In this document: positions 26,727-34,449 of the stretch, piece by piece | Layout: every line of letters begins with the position of its first letter | How positions within the stretch are numbered: the first letter of the stretch is position 1 | NCBI RefSeq assembly: GCF_000144915.1 | Contig: NC_014374.1 | Span: 434,001 to 498,000, forward strand | Direction: 5' to 3' | Source: Acidilobus saccharovorans 345-15 | GTDB lineage: Archaea > Thermoproteota > Thermoprotei_A > Sulfolobales > Acidilobaceae | Length of the DNA stretch: 64,000 bases | Position numbers and translations under genes: made by a program | The notes under the pieces: generated by a model | What the model was told of the DNA's origin: nothing | What the model saw: the letters and a program-made list of their open reading frames with translations, nothing else | Database searches by the model: none

Positions 26727-28054
26727 CAGGGCGTTAGCCTCTCTGGGTCCCTTGGGAGCAGCCTGGCCTCCCTCACGTTATCAAGGTTAAGGAACTGTTT
26801 AACTATCCTCTCCAGCCCAAGGCCCGCCCCGCCGTGCGGAGGCGCCCCGTACTTGAAGAAGTTCAAGTAGAACTGGAACCTCTCAGGGTTCAAGCCCTTG
26901 TCCCTGAGGTTCGCGAGCAGCTGGTCATACCTGTGCTCCCTCTGGCTGCCGGTGGCTATCTCAAGGCCCCTGAAGAGGAGGTCGAAGCCCAGCGTCCACT
27001 CCGGCTCCTGGGGCTTCCTCATCGTGTAGAAGGGCCTGACCTTCCACGGGTACTCGGTGACGAAGATGAAGTCGCTGTCGTACTCCTTAAGGGCATAGTC
27101 GCCGAGCTCGCGCTCCGCCTGGGGGTCAAGGTCCTCCATGTAGGGCAGCTGGTGGTTGTACCTCTCTTTGAGGACCTCGTACGCCTCCCTTATGGTTATA
27201 CGGGGTACCTTGGACGGCACCCTGAGCGCCAGGTCGAAGTAGTTGCGGACAGTCTCAATGGAGTCGTCAATCTCGGCCTCCTTAGCGAGGTACCTGAAGA
27301 AGGACTCAAGCATGTTCATTACATCCTCCGGCCCCTCTATGAAGCCCATCTCTATGTCAAGCCCGTGAAACTCCGTTAAGTGCTTCACGGTGTGGTGGGC
27401 CTCGGCCCTGAAGACGGGGCCCACCTCGAAGACCCTCTCAAGGCCTGCTATGACCGCCATCTGCTTATAGAACTGGGGGCTCTGGGCCAGGTAAGCCTCC
27501 CTGCCAAAGTATATCACAGGGAAGACCTCGGCTCCGCCCTCGGTGCCGGCAGCCACTATCTTAGGCGTGAACACCTCGACGAAGCCGTTCTGCCTGAAGA
27601 ACTCCCTGAACTTGTTGGCGACCCATGATTCAAACTGGAAGATGGCCGACACCTTAAGGTTCCTGACGTCAAGCCACCTGTAGTCAAGCCTCACGTTGAG
27701 CTGGGCCTCGGTGCTCGTGGCCGGTTCAAGGGGTATGGGCTCCACAGGCTTTGAGAGGACCTGAATGCCTGAGGCCTGAAGCTCGTACTTCAGCTTGCTC
27801 TTGCTTTCAACAAGGGTGCCCTCAAAGCAGGCCACGGTTTCCTTGACAAGCTCCTTAGAGGTTTCTATGGCAGTCTCGGGGGTCACGCCTTTCTTTATAA
27901 CGACCTGAAGGACGCCGCTCCTGTCCCTGAGCAGCACAAACCTGACGCCGCCCAGGTCCCTTATGTTGTCGACCCAGCCGCACACTCTGATTTTCTGGCC
28001 TAGTAGGCTGTTAGCCCTGTCGTATACCTGGGAAATGAAGCTGTCCTTTAGCAC
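26726..28054 (-). CDS. aspS: Aspartyl-tRNA synthetase (archaeal type, probably non-discriminating)
   Basis: From GTG 28054 the product is 442 residues, close to archaeal AspRS. It has an OB-fold anticodon-binding domain (VCGWVDNIRDLGGVRFVLLRDRSG) and class II motifs: motif 2 FRAEAHHTVKHLTEFHGLDIE, and motif 3 GGAGLGLERIV near the end. The presence of GatCAB in the same window fits a non-discriminating enzyme that also charges tRNA-Asn. An ATG at 28120 would add 22 residues; the TATA-like TTAAAAATAT at 28084-28093 favours GTG 28054 with a leader under 15 nt. Confidence 0.93.
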   Translation of the reverse strand: MLKDSFISQVYDRANSLLGQKIRVCGWVDNIRDLGGVRFVLLRDRSGVLQVVIKKGVTPETAIETSKELVKETVACFEGTLVESKSKLKYELQASGIQVLSKPVEPIPLEPATSTEAQLNVRLDYRWLDVRNLKVSAIFQFESWVANKFREFFRQNGFVEVFTPKIVAAGTEGGAEVFPVIYFGREAYLAQSPQFYKQMAVIAGLERVFEVGPVFRAEAHHTVKHLTEFHGLDIEMGFIEGPEDVMNMLESFFRYLAKEAEIDDSIETVRNYFDLALRVPSKVPRITIREAYEVLKERYNHQLPYMEDLDPQAERELGDYALKEYDSDFIFVTEYPWKVRPFYTMRKPQEPEWTLGFDLLFRGLEIATGSQREHRYDQLLANLRDKGLNPERFQFYLNFFKYGAPPHGGAGLGLERIVKQFLNLDNVREARLLPRDPERLTP

Positions 28055-28083
28055 GCTGGCCCCCGCGTCGCACGCCGGTGAGC

Positions 28084-28093
28084 ATATTTTTAA
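28084..28093 (-). promoter_or_regulatory. TATA-like element before the GTG start of aspS
   Basis: The minus strand reads TTAAAAATAT about 30-40 nt upstream of GTG 28054. If used, transcription starts inside the longer open frame and the ATG at 28120 is not the start. Confidence 0.45.
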
Positions 28094-28167
28094 GCTTGAT
28101 AGGGACCATACGTTCTGCATTTTAAGGTTAAAAATGTGGAGCTATTAACAAAATATCTGTGGGGCTT

Positions 28168-29001
28168 ATGCCATCAGTAAAGCTTACCAGCCTAAGTGAG
28201 GCAGCTGGCCTAGTGAGAGACAACGATGAGGTTACTATAAGCGGCATGACGTTCTTTAGAAACCCAATGGCATTAATATCCGCAATAATAAGGGCTGGCG
28301 TAAAGAACCTCTCGTTCGTTGACAGGGAGCCAGGTCTTGGCCTCGACATTATGGTAGCCTCAGGCGCTGTTAACAGGGTTAGGGCCGCTATGGCAACTTT
28401 TGAGCATTACGGCCTGGCGCCTACTGTGAGGAGAAAAGCTGAGGAGGGCGCCATAAGCTACCTGGAAGACACCTGCGGGGCTGTAATAGCCGGCCTCAGG
28501 GCCGGCGCTCAGGGAGTCCCATTCATGCCCACAAGGGGCGTCGTGGGCTCTGACCTGCTCAAAATACATGAAGCAGCTGGCACGTGGAAGGTCATAGAGG
28601 ACCCATTTACTGGGGAGAAGCTAGTCGCGGTAAGGTCCATAGAGCCCGACGTCGCGTTGATTCACGTTCACGTGAGTGACGAGTACGGCAATGCGATGAT
28701 AATGGGACCGCGGTTTGAGGACGAGCTGAAGATAAGGGCTGCCAAGATGGTTATACTATCTGCTGAGAAGGTGGTCGGCAGCGAGGAGCTTAGAAAGCTG
28801 ACCAGGGACCTGGGCCTGACGCTCTCAGCGACCTCGCTGTACGTCTCAGCCGTGGTCAGGGCCCCTGAGGGTGCGTGGCCCACGGGAGTCTATGGGCTCT
28901 ACGAGCCTGATTACGGAGCCATAGAGGCCTACTACAAGGCTGCCAAACAGGGGTTAGCAGCGAATTGGATCAGGGACAACCTGTTGAGGAGGTGGCAATG
29001 A
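28168..29001 (+). CDS. CoA-transferase subunit A (glutaconate CoA-transferase type)
   Basis: From ATG 28168 the product is 277 residues; a GTG at 28159 is in frame. The sequence matches family I CoA-transferase alpha subunits: SGMTFFRNPMALISAIIRAG near the N-terminus, AVIAGLRAGAQGVPFMPTRG, and VHVSDEYGNAM (the D-x2-GN motif). Family I enzymes move CoA between carboxylic acids. The stop overlaps the start of subunit B (ATGATG), typical of a two-subunit enzyme. The acid used is unknown. Confidence 0.85.
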   Translation: MPSVKLTSLSEAAGLVRDNDEVTISGMTFFRNPMALISAIIRAGVKNLSFVDREPGLGLDIMVASGAVNRVRAAMATFEHYGLAPTVRRKAEEGAISYLEDTCGAVIAGLRAGAQGVPFMPTRGVVGSDLLKIHEAAGTWKVIEDPFTGEKLVAVRSIEPDVALIHVHVSDEYGNAMIMGPRFEDELKIRAAKMVILSAEKVVGSEELRKLTRDLGLTLSATSLYVSAVVRAPEGAWPTGVYGLYEPDYGAIEAYYKAAKQGLAANWIRDNLLRRWQ

Positions 29002-29747
29002 TGTCGAGTAGGCCGACGGACCTTATGATAAAATGTATGGCGAGCTTTATACGTGATGGCGACTACGTATATCACGGCCTGGACAGCATACTTCCAGCTC
29101 TTGCCATGGTATATGCTGCCAGGTACCTTAAGAGGGACTTCGTATGGCACAGCGTAGGCGAGTCTTTCATGCCTGACCCCGCGAGGGTTGCGGTGAGGCC
29201 TTCCACCGGCGACCCCTCCATGGAGCCCGACCCAGTGGGGTTCTTCACCACTATAGACTCCTTTGACATAGCTGCCAAGGGTAGGATGGACCTGATGTTC
29301 TTTGGCGCGGCCCAGGTGGACGAGAGCGGGAACATAAACTTGACGGCCATAGGCAGCTACGAGAGGCCCAAGGTGAAGCTCCCAGGGGGCGCGGCGGCCG
29401 CGTATTTGTTCCCACTGGTGAGGAAAATAGTCGTGTGGGCAAGGCATGAGCCCAGGGTGCTGGTTCATAGGGTTGACTTCGTCACGGGGAGCGGCGAGGA
29501 GAGGCTCAGGAGAGGGCTGCCGCTTTACCTGTGCACTAACAGGGCCCTCATAGAGTTCACCCGAGAGGGGCCCGTGCTCAGGTCCCTGTTGTATGGCTTC
29601 ACTGTGGACGACGTCCTGAAGTCCGCATCAATGAGAATAGCAGTGCCTGACAGGGTCGGTGTGATACCCCCTCTCAGCGAGGAGGAGCTGAGGGTCATCT
29701 CAGAGGCGGACCGCGGCGGGCTAAGGTATGAGGAGGGCTACGGCTAA
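28998..29747 (+). CDS. CoA-transferase subunit B with an altered catalytic region
   Basis: The 249-residue product starts at ATG 28998 inside the stop of subunit A. It has FFGAAQVDESGNINLTAIG (about 99-117) and RPKVKLPGG, as in GctB-type beta subunits. In well-studied members a glutamate in an ES-G segment attacks the acyl-CoA. Here the matching place reads WHSVGES, with H51 where that Glu is expected and E55 four residues later. So the enzyme may use E55 or may not be a normal CoA-transferase. It is convergent with the aldose epimerase, overlapping by 4 nt. Confidence 0.8.
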   Translation: MMSSRPTDLMIKCMASFIRDGDYVYHGLDSILPALAMVYAARYLKRDFVWHSVGESFMPDPARVAVRPSTGDPSMEPDPVGFFTTIDSFDIAAKGRMDLMFFGAAQVDESGNINLTAIGSYERPKVKLPGGAAAAYLFPLVRKIVVWARHEPRVLVHRVDFVTGSGEERLRRGLPLYLCTNRALIEFTREGPVLRSLLYGFTVDDVLKSASMRIAVPDRVGVIPPLSEEELRVISEADRGGLRYEEGYG

Positions 29748-30535
29748 CCGTAGTATGCTTTGAAGCCGACTCTAACCGATTGTGAGGGCTCAATGATGGC
29801 GAGGCCCATGCGATTATGGTAGGCGTCAGGGGCCCCACTCATGGGCTCTATGGCCACGGAGCCCTTAATTCCAGTGTATATCTGGAAATACTTCATACTG
29901 TCGCTTACTACCCTGACGGCCTCCCTACCATTGACTATGAGCTTGACTAGGCCTGAGGGAACGAGGAAGCAGTCATCATACTCTCCGTCATCGCCAAACT
30001 CGTAATAGTAGAGCTTCCCCGTTGGTATCTTATCAACGGCCTCGCACCTGAAGGCCTCCGCCTCTACCCTCCACGGCAGGCTGCCGACGGCGAAGTAGGG
30101 GTGCCAACCCACGACTAAGGGCGCCCTCCTGGGTCCTAGGTTCCTGATCACGGCCTCGGCCGTCAGGAGGCCCTCGCTAATGGAATACGTGACCTGTACG
30201 TTGAGCTGTGAGGGGTAGCCTGGGTGAGAGAGCACAGTCTCAAGCGTCACGGAGTCCGCAGATGAGTTGACAACCTTGAACTCCCTGTCGAGAAGCAGGC
30301 CATGAATGGCGTTTCCTTCGCTGTTGCGGGGCAGGCTGTATATAATTCCGTCAAAGACGTAAGTTGCGCCCTTGACCCTATTGGCGAACGGCGCAAGGAA
30401 GGCCATGCCTGCCTTTGTTGGTGTGGAGGGATCTCCCTCCGTTATTACAGCCCTCCCACGGTGCCTGAGAGCTGCCAGGTAGGCGCCTTTTTCATGTATG
30501 ACTGCCTCGTCACCGCCGCTCTGAAGCCTTATCAA
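29744..30535 (-). CDS. Aldose 1-epimerase-like mutarotase
   Basis: The 263-residue protein is in the GalM-like family. Visible are FLAPFANRVKGATYVFDG (about 46-63), NAIHGLL (catalytic His region, about 74-80), GWHPYFAV (about 142-149; the second His) and IEPMSGAPDAYHN (the C-terminal Glu region, about 232-244). It would interconvert alpha and beta anomers of free sugars. Start is TTG 30535. No sugar transporter adjoins it. Confidence 0.9.
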   Translation of the reverse strand: MIRLQSGGDEAVIHEKGAYLAALRHRGRAVITEGDPSTPTKAGMAFLAPFANRVKGATYVFDGIIYSLPRNSEGNAIHGLLLDREFKVVNSSADSVTLETVLSHPGYPSQLNVQVTYSISEGLLTAEAVIRNLGPRRAPLVVGWHPYFAVGSLPWRVEAEAFRCEAVDKIPTGKLYYYEFGDDGEYDDCFLVPSGLVKLIVNGREAVRVVSDSMKYFQIYTGIKGSVAIEPMSGAPDAYHNRMGLAIIEPSQSVRVGFKAYYG

Positions 30536-30605
30536 CGACTTTCACCCAGAGAAGGCAGTTAAAACAGATTATTTTAAGGCTAAGAATGATAGTCTGGTGG
30601 GCTAA

Positions 30606-30616
30606 GTGTAAATAAG
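30606..30616 (+). promoter_or_regulatory. TATA-like element for the C/D-like RNA
   Basis: GTGTAAATAAG at 30606-30616 would place initiation near 30636, just ahead of the GGCG stem at 30639. Confidence 0.4.
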
Positions 30617-30636
30617 GCCCTGGGTCCCCGTTAAGG

Positions 30637-30700
30637 GTGGCGGATGAGGAGAACTTACCCGACTTAGCGGTGCTGAGGGGCTCAGGGTTCCCGACGCCGT
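30637..30700 (+). ncRNA. C/D box 2'-O-methylation guide sRNA (candidate)
   Basis: In order: terminal stem GGCG (30639-30642), C box ATGAGGA (30644-30650; 6 of 7 to RUGAUGA), guide 30651-30658, D' box CCGA (30659-30662), C' box GTGCTGA (30670-30676; 6 of 7), guide 30677-30690, D box CCGA (30691-30694), terminal stem CGCC (30695-30698). Both D boxes are CCGA in place of CUGA. The D' guide plus box is complementary over 12 nt to UCGGGUAAGUUC, a sequence I recall from helix 71 of 23S rRNA. A TATA-like element lies at the right distance upstream. Variant boxes and the short first spacer reduce confidence. Confidence 0.45.
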
Positions 30701-30735
30701 AGGTTTTAACTAAAAGCCTTCAAAAGGTTCGGCTT

Positions 30736-32328
30736 TTGCGCAGGCAGAGAGGCCAGCGAGTCGTGAGGCCGAGGAAACTGCTGATAGTAGATGGTTACAA
30801 CGACGAGCCAGGAGGCCTGGGAGTGCCTCCATACATAGACGTGTATGCCAGATACATAGCTGGGGCCGTGTTTGACGTCGATAAGGCTGCCAAGGTTCAC
30901 TATATAACAATTGATGAGCTGAGGCAGAGGCCCAACCCGGCTCAGCTGCTGAGGCTTTATGAGGCCATAATATTCATAGCCGGCGTTGTAGTTCCAGGAA
31001 AGTACATAGGCGGTAGGCCTGCAACGGCCGAGGAGCTGACCTCCATAGCCTCGTCGCTTGAGGGCCCGCTCAAGGTCCTGGTGGGCCCAGCCGCGAGGTG
31101 GGGCATGGGGCCCGAGGGCGGCTCAGCGGGCTACCCTCCCTCGTTCTTTAAGGCTCACGGCTTTGACGTTCTCGTCACGGGCGACCCGGAGGAGTACGTC
31201 TACGACCTTGTTAAGTACGGTGAGGAGGCCGCGTCGCCGAGGGCTATCAGGGAGGACTATAGCAAGGTTAACAGGTTCGCGGTCCTCGGCGCTAGCATAG
31301 TAAGGTTTCACCCCAACTTCGGCAAGAACCTCATAGCAGAGATAGAGACCTACAGGGGCTGCGCCAGGTGGGTCAGCGGCGGCTGCTCCTTCTGCGTTGA
31401 GCCCCTCAGGGGCAGGCCAATAGCCAGGGACCCCATGGCAATAGTTAAGGAGATAAGAGCGCTTTACGAGGTTGGCGTCAGGAACTTCAGGCTGGGGAGG
31501 CAGGCAGACATACTGGTCTACAACTCAAGCCAGCTGGGCTCTGAGGAGTGGCCGAGGCCCTCGCCGCAGGAGCTCGAGAGGCTCTTTCATGGTATTCATA
31601 CGGAGGCCCCTAACCTTGAGGTACTTCACATAGACAACGTTAACCCGGGCACCATAGCCAGGTACCCGGAGGAGTCGACTGAGGCCCTCAAGGTAATAGT
31701 TAAGTACCACACGCCTGGGGACGTGGCGGCCCTGGGCGTCGAGAGCGTTGATCCTCAGGTAGTTAAGATCAATAACTTAAAGGTGACCGCTGATGAGGCC
31801 TTGAAGGCCATAGAGATAATAAACAAGGTAGGGGCCTCAAGGGGTTACAACGGGCTTCCTGAGCTGCTTCCAGGAATAAACTTCATCCTGGGCCTGCCCG
31901 GCGAGAGGAGGGAGAGCTACAGGCTTAACAGGGAGTTCCTCGAGGAGATCCTGAGAAGGAAGCTGCTCGTCAGGAGGGTCAACGTGAGGAAGATACTCGC
32001 GCTGCCCACCACGAGGGTCTACAACATGAGGTGGGGGATAAGCAGAAAGCTTGAGGCCGAGGCCAAGTCCTTCACTTACTTCGTGAGGCACGTCTTTGAC
32101 AGGACGGAGCTGTCCTGGGTAGCGCCGAAGGGCACCATCATGAAGAGCCTCTGGGTCGAGGAGTGCGAGCTGGGCTACTGCTACGCAAGGCAGGTTGGCA
32201 GCTACCCGCTCATGGTTATGATAAGGGGAAGCTACCCGAGGCTACAGTACATAGATGCTGTCAGGGTTGAGGGGGTTCACTCAGCGAGGGCCGTGGAGGG
32301 AAGCGTCATACAGCCTGAGCCTGGTTAG
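30736..32328 (+). CDS. Radical SAM protein, COG1031-like
   Basis: The 530-residue protein has an N-terminal alpha/beta domain (about 10-170) with KLLIVDGYNDEPG, then the radical SAM core whose cluster motif is C-x7-C-x2-C (YRGCARWVSGGCSFC, about 206-220), longer than CxxxCxxC but typical of COG1031 proteins. After it come LGRQADIL, a LHIDNVNPG stretch, ALGVESVDPQV and ILGLPGE, all features of the SAM barrel, and a C-terminal beta-rich domain (about 455-530). Reaction unknown. TTG 30736 or GTG 30763 could be the start; the TATA-like TTTTAACT at 30704-30711 favours the first. Confidence 0.88.
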   Translation: MRRQRGQRVVRPRKLLIVDGYNDEPGGLGVPPYIDVYARYIAGAVFDVDKAAKVHYITIDELRQRPNPAQLLRLYEAIIFIAGVVVPGKYIGGRPATAEELTSIASSLEGPLKVLVGPAARWGMGPEGGSAGYPPSFFKAHGFDVLVTGDPEEYVYDLVKYGEEAASPRAIREDYSKVNRFAVLGASIVRFHPNFGKNLIAEIETYRGCARWVSGGCSFCVEPLRGRPIARDPMAIVKEIRALYEVGVRNFRLGRQADILVYNSSQLGSEEWPRPSPQELERLFHGIHTEAPNLEVLHIDNVNPGTIARYPEESTEALKVIVKYHTPGDVAALGVESVDPQVVKINNLKVTADEALKAIEIINKVGASRGYNGLPELLPGINFILGLPGERRESYRLNREFLEEILRRKLLVRRVNVRKILALPTTRVYNMRWGISRKLEAEAKSFTYFVRHVFDRTELSWVAPKGTIMKSLWVEECELGYCYARQVGSYPLMVMIRGSYPRLQYIDAVRVEGVHSARAVEGSVIQPEPG

Positions 32329-32926
32329 CCCTGGGAAGCTCAAGGCCGAGCTCGTAGGAGACAAGCCTTAAGGCCAGCACGGTCACAAGCCCAAAGGCCG
32401 AGGCATATACCTTGGAGAGCTCCTGCGCAAGGTAGTAGACAACGCCTCCAGCGGCAGCGGCGGTGGCGTAGATCTCCCTCCTGAGCACCATAGGGATCTC
32501 CCCTACCAGCACGTCCCTGAGCGCTCCACCGCCCGTGCCCACCAAGGTCGCAATTATGGCAACGGCCACTACGTTCAACCCCCTTGAGGTGGCCAAGTAG
32601 GCTCCAAAGACGGCAAAGTCCGCGAGGCCTATTGCGTCGGCGACGAAGAGGGCCTTTGCAGTTGAGGGCCTCTGCAACGCCCTCCAGAAGTAGAAGACGC
32701 CTATGGAGACCGCTATCGACATTAACAGGTCGAGGGGGTCCTTAAGCACGAGCGGAGGCACCATGCCTAGGAGGACCTCGGCTATTATTCCGCCAGCATA
32801 ACTGGTTACGAGCCCAAGCACCGCGACGCCAAATATGTCCAGGCCCTTCCTGACGCCCTTAAGGGCGCCAGAGGCTGAGAAGCTCACTATGCCTATATAG
32901 TTAAGCAGCCCGAGCAGCGAGACCAT
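32306..32926 (-). CDS. UPF0126/TRIC-type membrane channel
   Basis: The 206-residue protein has seven transmembrane helices. Two internal repeats are visible: SFSASGALKGVRKGLDIFGVAVLG followed by GGI..., and ADAIGLADFAVFGA followed by GTGGGALRDVLVGEIP (about 129-144). The GGGxxRD motif is the UPF0126 hallmark. Prokaryotic relatives form trimeric potassium-type channels, and some have been linked to glycine transport. It is convergent with the radical SAM gene, overlapping by 23 nt. Confidence 0.88.
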   Translation of the reverse strand: MVSLLGLLNYIGIVSFSASGALKGVRKGLDIFGVAVLGLVTSYAGGIIAEVLLGMVPPLVLKDPLDLLMSIAVSIGVFYFWRALQRPSTAKALFVADAIGLADFAVFGAYLATSRGLNVVAVAIIATLVGTGGGALRDVLVGEIPMVLRREIYATAAAAGGVVYYLAQELSKVYASAFGLVTVLALRLVSYELGLELPRANQAQAV

Positions 32927-33016
32927 ACTGCGTCACCTTTAAAAGCGCAGAGGGCGCGCTTTTCAGATCTACTTGTCCAATGGCCTCAGGTACTATATTT
33001 AACCCTTCGTTTAGGC

Positions 33017-33029
33017 ATATAAGTTATAT
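33017..33029. promoter_or_regulatory. 13-nt palindrome at the start of the AbrB-PhoU gene
   Basis: ATATAA-G-TTATAT is a perfect palindrome 12 nt before the TTG start. A better placed TATA element (CTATATTTAACC, 32993-33004) lies upstream and puts initiation near 33028, so the palindrome covers the initiation site. It may be an operator; being all A/T apart from one base, it could also be chance. Confidence 0.35.
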
Positions 33030-33041
33030 AGGGGCTAAGAG

Positions 33042-34100
33042 TTGCAGGGACAGGACGAGGAAGGGGAGGCCAGCTCCTTCATTGTCAAGAGGAAGGTTCA
33101 GATAACTGGCGGCTCGACCTATATAGTCTCTCTTCCTAAAGAGTGGGCTAAGGTGCTCAATATAGACAAGGGCTCAGAGGTTCTCCTCGAACTAAACCCA
33201 GAGGGGTGGATAAGGCTTAGGTCGCCGAACTCCGCCTCAAGGAGCGTTGAGAGGGCTACTGAAGTAGTGCTGAGGCCTAACCTGAGCGACGCGGTGCTAT
33301 CCATGCAGATAATATCAGCTTACCTGGCGGGCTACGACACCATAAATATAAAGTTCGACACCCAGATGGCCGAGGCCGCTGAAAGAATAGCTAACTTCGT
33401 GAGAACCAAGACTATAGGCCTTGAGCTGCTGGAGGAGTCCAACGATCAGCTAACCTTGAAGACGGTGGTGGACCTCACCTCCATATCGGCTCACACTGCA
33501 GTGGAGAACATGATAAGGGTAGTGAAGTCCATGATAACTGACCTCTCGGACGTGATTGAGGGCTTAAAGCAGAGGGACCTCCTTGACGCAATAATAAGGC
33601 GCGACGATATAGTAGATAAGCTCTACCTCTATATATTCAAGCAGCTGAACCTCGCGCTCCAGGGCCTGATGAGCCCCAAGGAGCTTGGCATGAACGCGCT
33701 GGCCGAAGCTATAAACCTCTACACGATGGTCAAAAGCCTTGAGCGCATAGCTGACCAAGTCGTCTCAATAGCCCAGTGGCTCCTTGACTATAACGGCCAG
33801 CTGACCCCCGAGATAAGGCAGCTCTTTGACAAGGTGAAGCTGAGCGTCCTCAGCTCCATAGACCTCATAAACACGCTCTCGCAGGAGCAGATACTCCTCA
33901 TGTATGAGTCCCTTCACAGGGAGGCCGTGTGGGTGGCGGAGCTCTACTCAAAGGCCAGGGCCTCTGGCTGTGCCAACGAGTGCTACCCAATATTTGACGG
34001 CGCCAGGAGGATAGTGGCGCAGACGATAGATCTGCTCGAGGCCATGATGGGCCTGAACGCCCTAAGGAGCCTTGAGAACAGAAGGGCGTTCGCGTCCTGA
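33042..34100 (+). CDS. AbrB-PhoU regulator (phosphate uptake regulator type)
   Basis: The 352-residue protein has an N-terminal AbrB/SpoVT swapped-hairpin domain (about 10-55: RKVQITGGSTYIVSLPKEWAKVLNIDKGSEVLLEL) and then two PhoU-like three-helix domains (about 110-335). Archaeal proteins with this build are thought to control phosphate transport; no pst genes are nearby. The start is TTG 33042. The gene is divergent from the UPF0126 channel gene and is followed closely by gatC, but a separate promoter-like element precedes gatC. Confidence 0.88.
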   Translation: MQGQDEEGEASSFIVKRKVQITGGSTYIVSLPKEWAKVLNIDKGSEVLLELNPEGWIRLRSPNSASRSVERATEVVLRPNLSDAVLSMQIISAYLAGYDTINIKFDTQMAEAAERIANFVRTKTIGLELLEESNDQLTLKTVVDLTSISAHTAVENMIRVVKSMITDLSDVIEGLKQRDLLDAIIRRDDIVDKLYLYIFKQLNLALQGLMSPKELGMNALAEAINLYTMVKSLERIADQVVSIAQWLLDYNGQLTPEIRQLFDKVKLSVLSSIDLINTLSQEQILLMYESLHREAVWVAELYSKARASGCANECYPIFDGARRIVAQTIDLLEAMMGLNALRSLENRRAFAS

Positions 34101-34126
34101 AAGAAAAGAATAAAACGCCCTTATCT

Positions 34127-34447
34127 TTGAGTTGTGCGGGGGTGCAGGTTCCCTTTGGGGAATGTTCGAGGGAGGAGCTTGAGGAGCTTCTGCGGCTTCT
34201 GAGGCTCTCCAGGCTTTCCTTTGAGGAGGATGAACTTCAACAGCTCTGCGTTGATGTAAGTAACATCAGGTCGCTGCTTTCAAGGGTTTCGAAGTACAGG
34301 GACTTCAGGGTGGAGCCTCTCTATAATGTTTGGGACGAGACGCTGTCGCCGCCTCAGCAGGTGGCCGAGAGGCGCATCACAATAACGTGGCTTCCTGAGG
34401 ATCGCCTTAAGGATGGCATGGTCAGGGTGCCGTGGAGGGGCGGGTAA
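34127..34447 (+). CDS. gatC: Glu-tRNA/Asp-tRNA amidotransferase subunit C
   Basis: The 106-residue product has a helical N-terminus (REELEELLRLLRLSRLSFEEDELQQLCVDVSNIRSLL) and a C-terminal strap (VEPLYNVWDETL, about 61-72) of the GatC kind, which wraps around GatA. TTG 34127 is the longest start; GTG 34142 is an alternative. It is followed by gatA and gatB, so the complete transamidosome set is present. Confidence 0.85.
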   Translation: MSCAGVQVPFGECSREELEELLRLLRLSRLSFEEDELQQLCVDVSNIRSLLSRVSKYRDFRVEPLYNVWDETLSPPQQVAERRITITWLPEDRLKDGMVRVPWRGG

Positions 34448-34449
34448 CG

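Noticed and set aside
26834-27628. Long plus-strand open frames antisense to aspS
   Set aside because: They mirror the AspRS codons and give no family features; treated as shadows. The same holds for antisense frames over Lhr, thermosome, gatB and SQD1.
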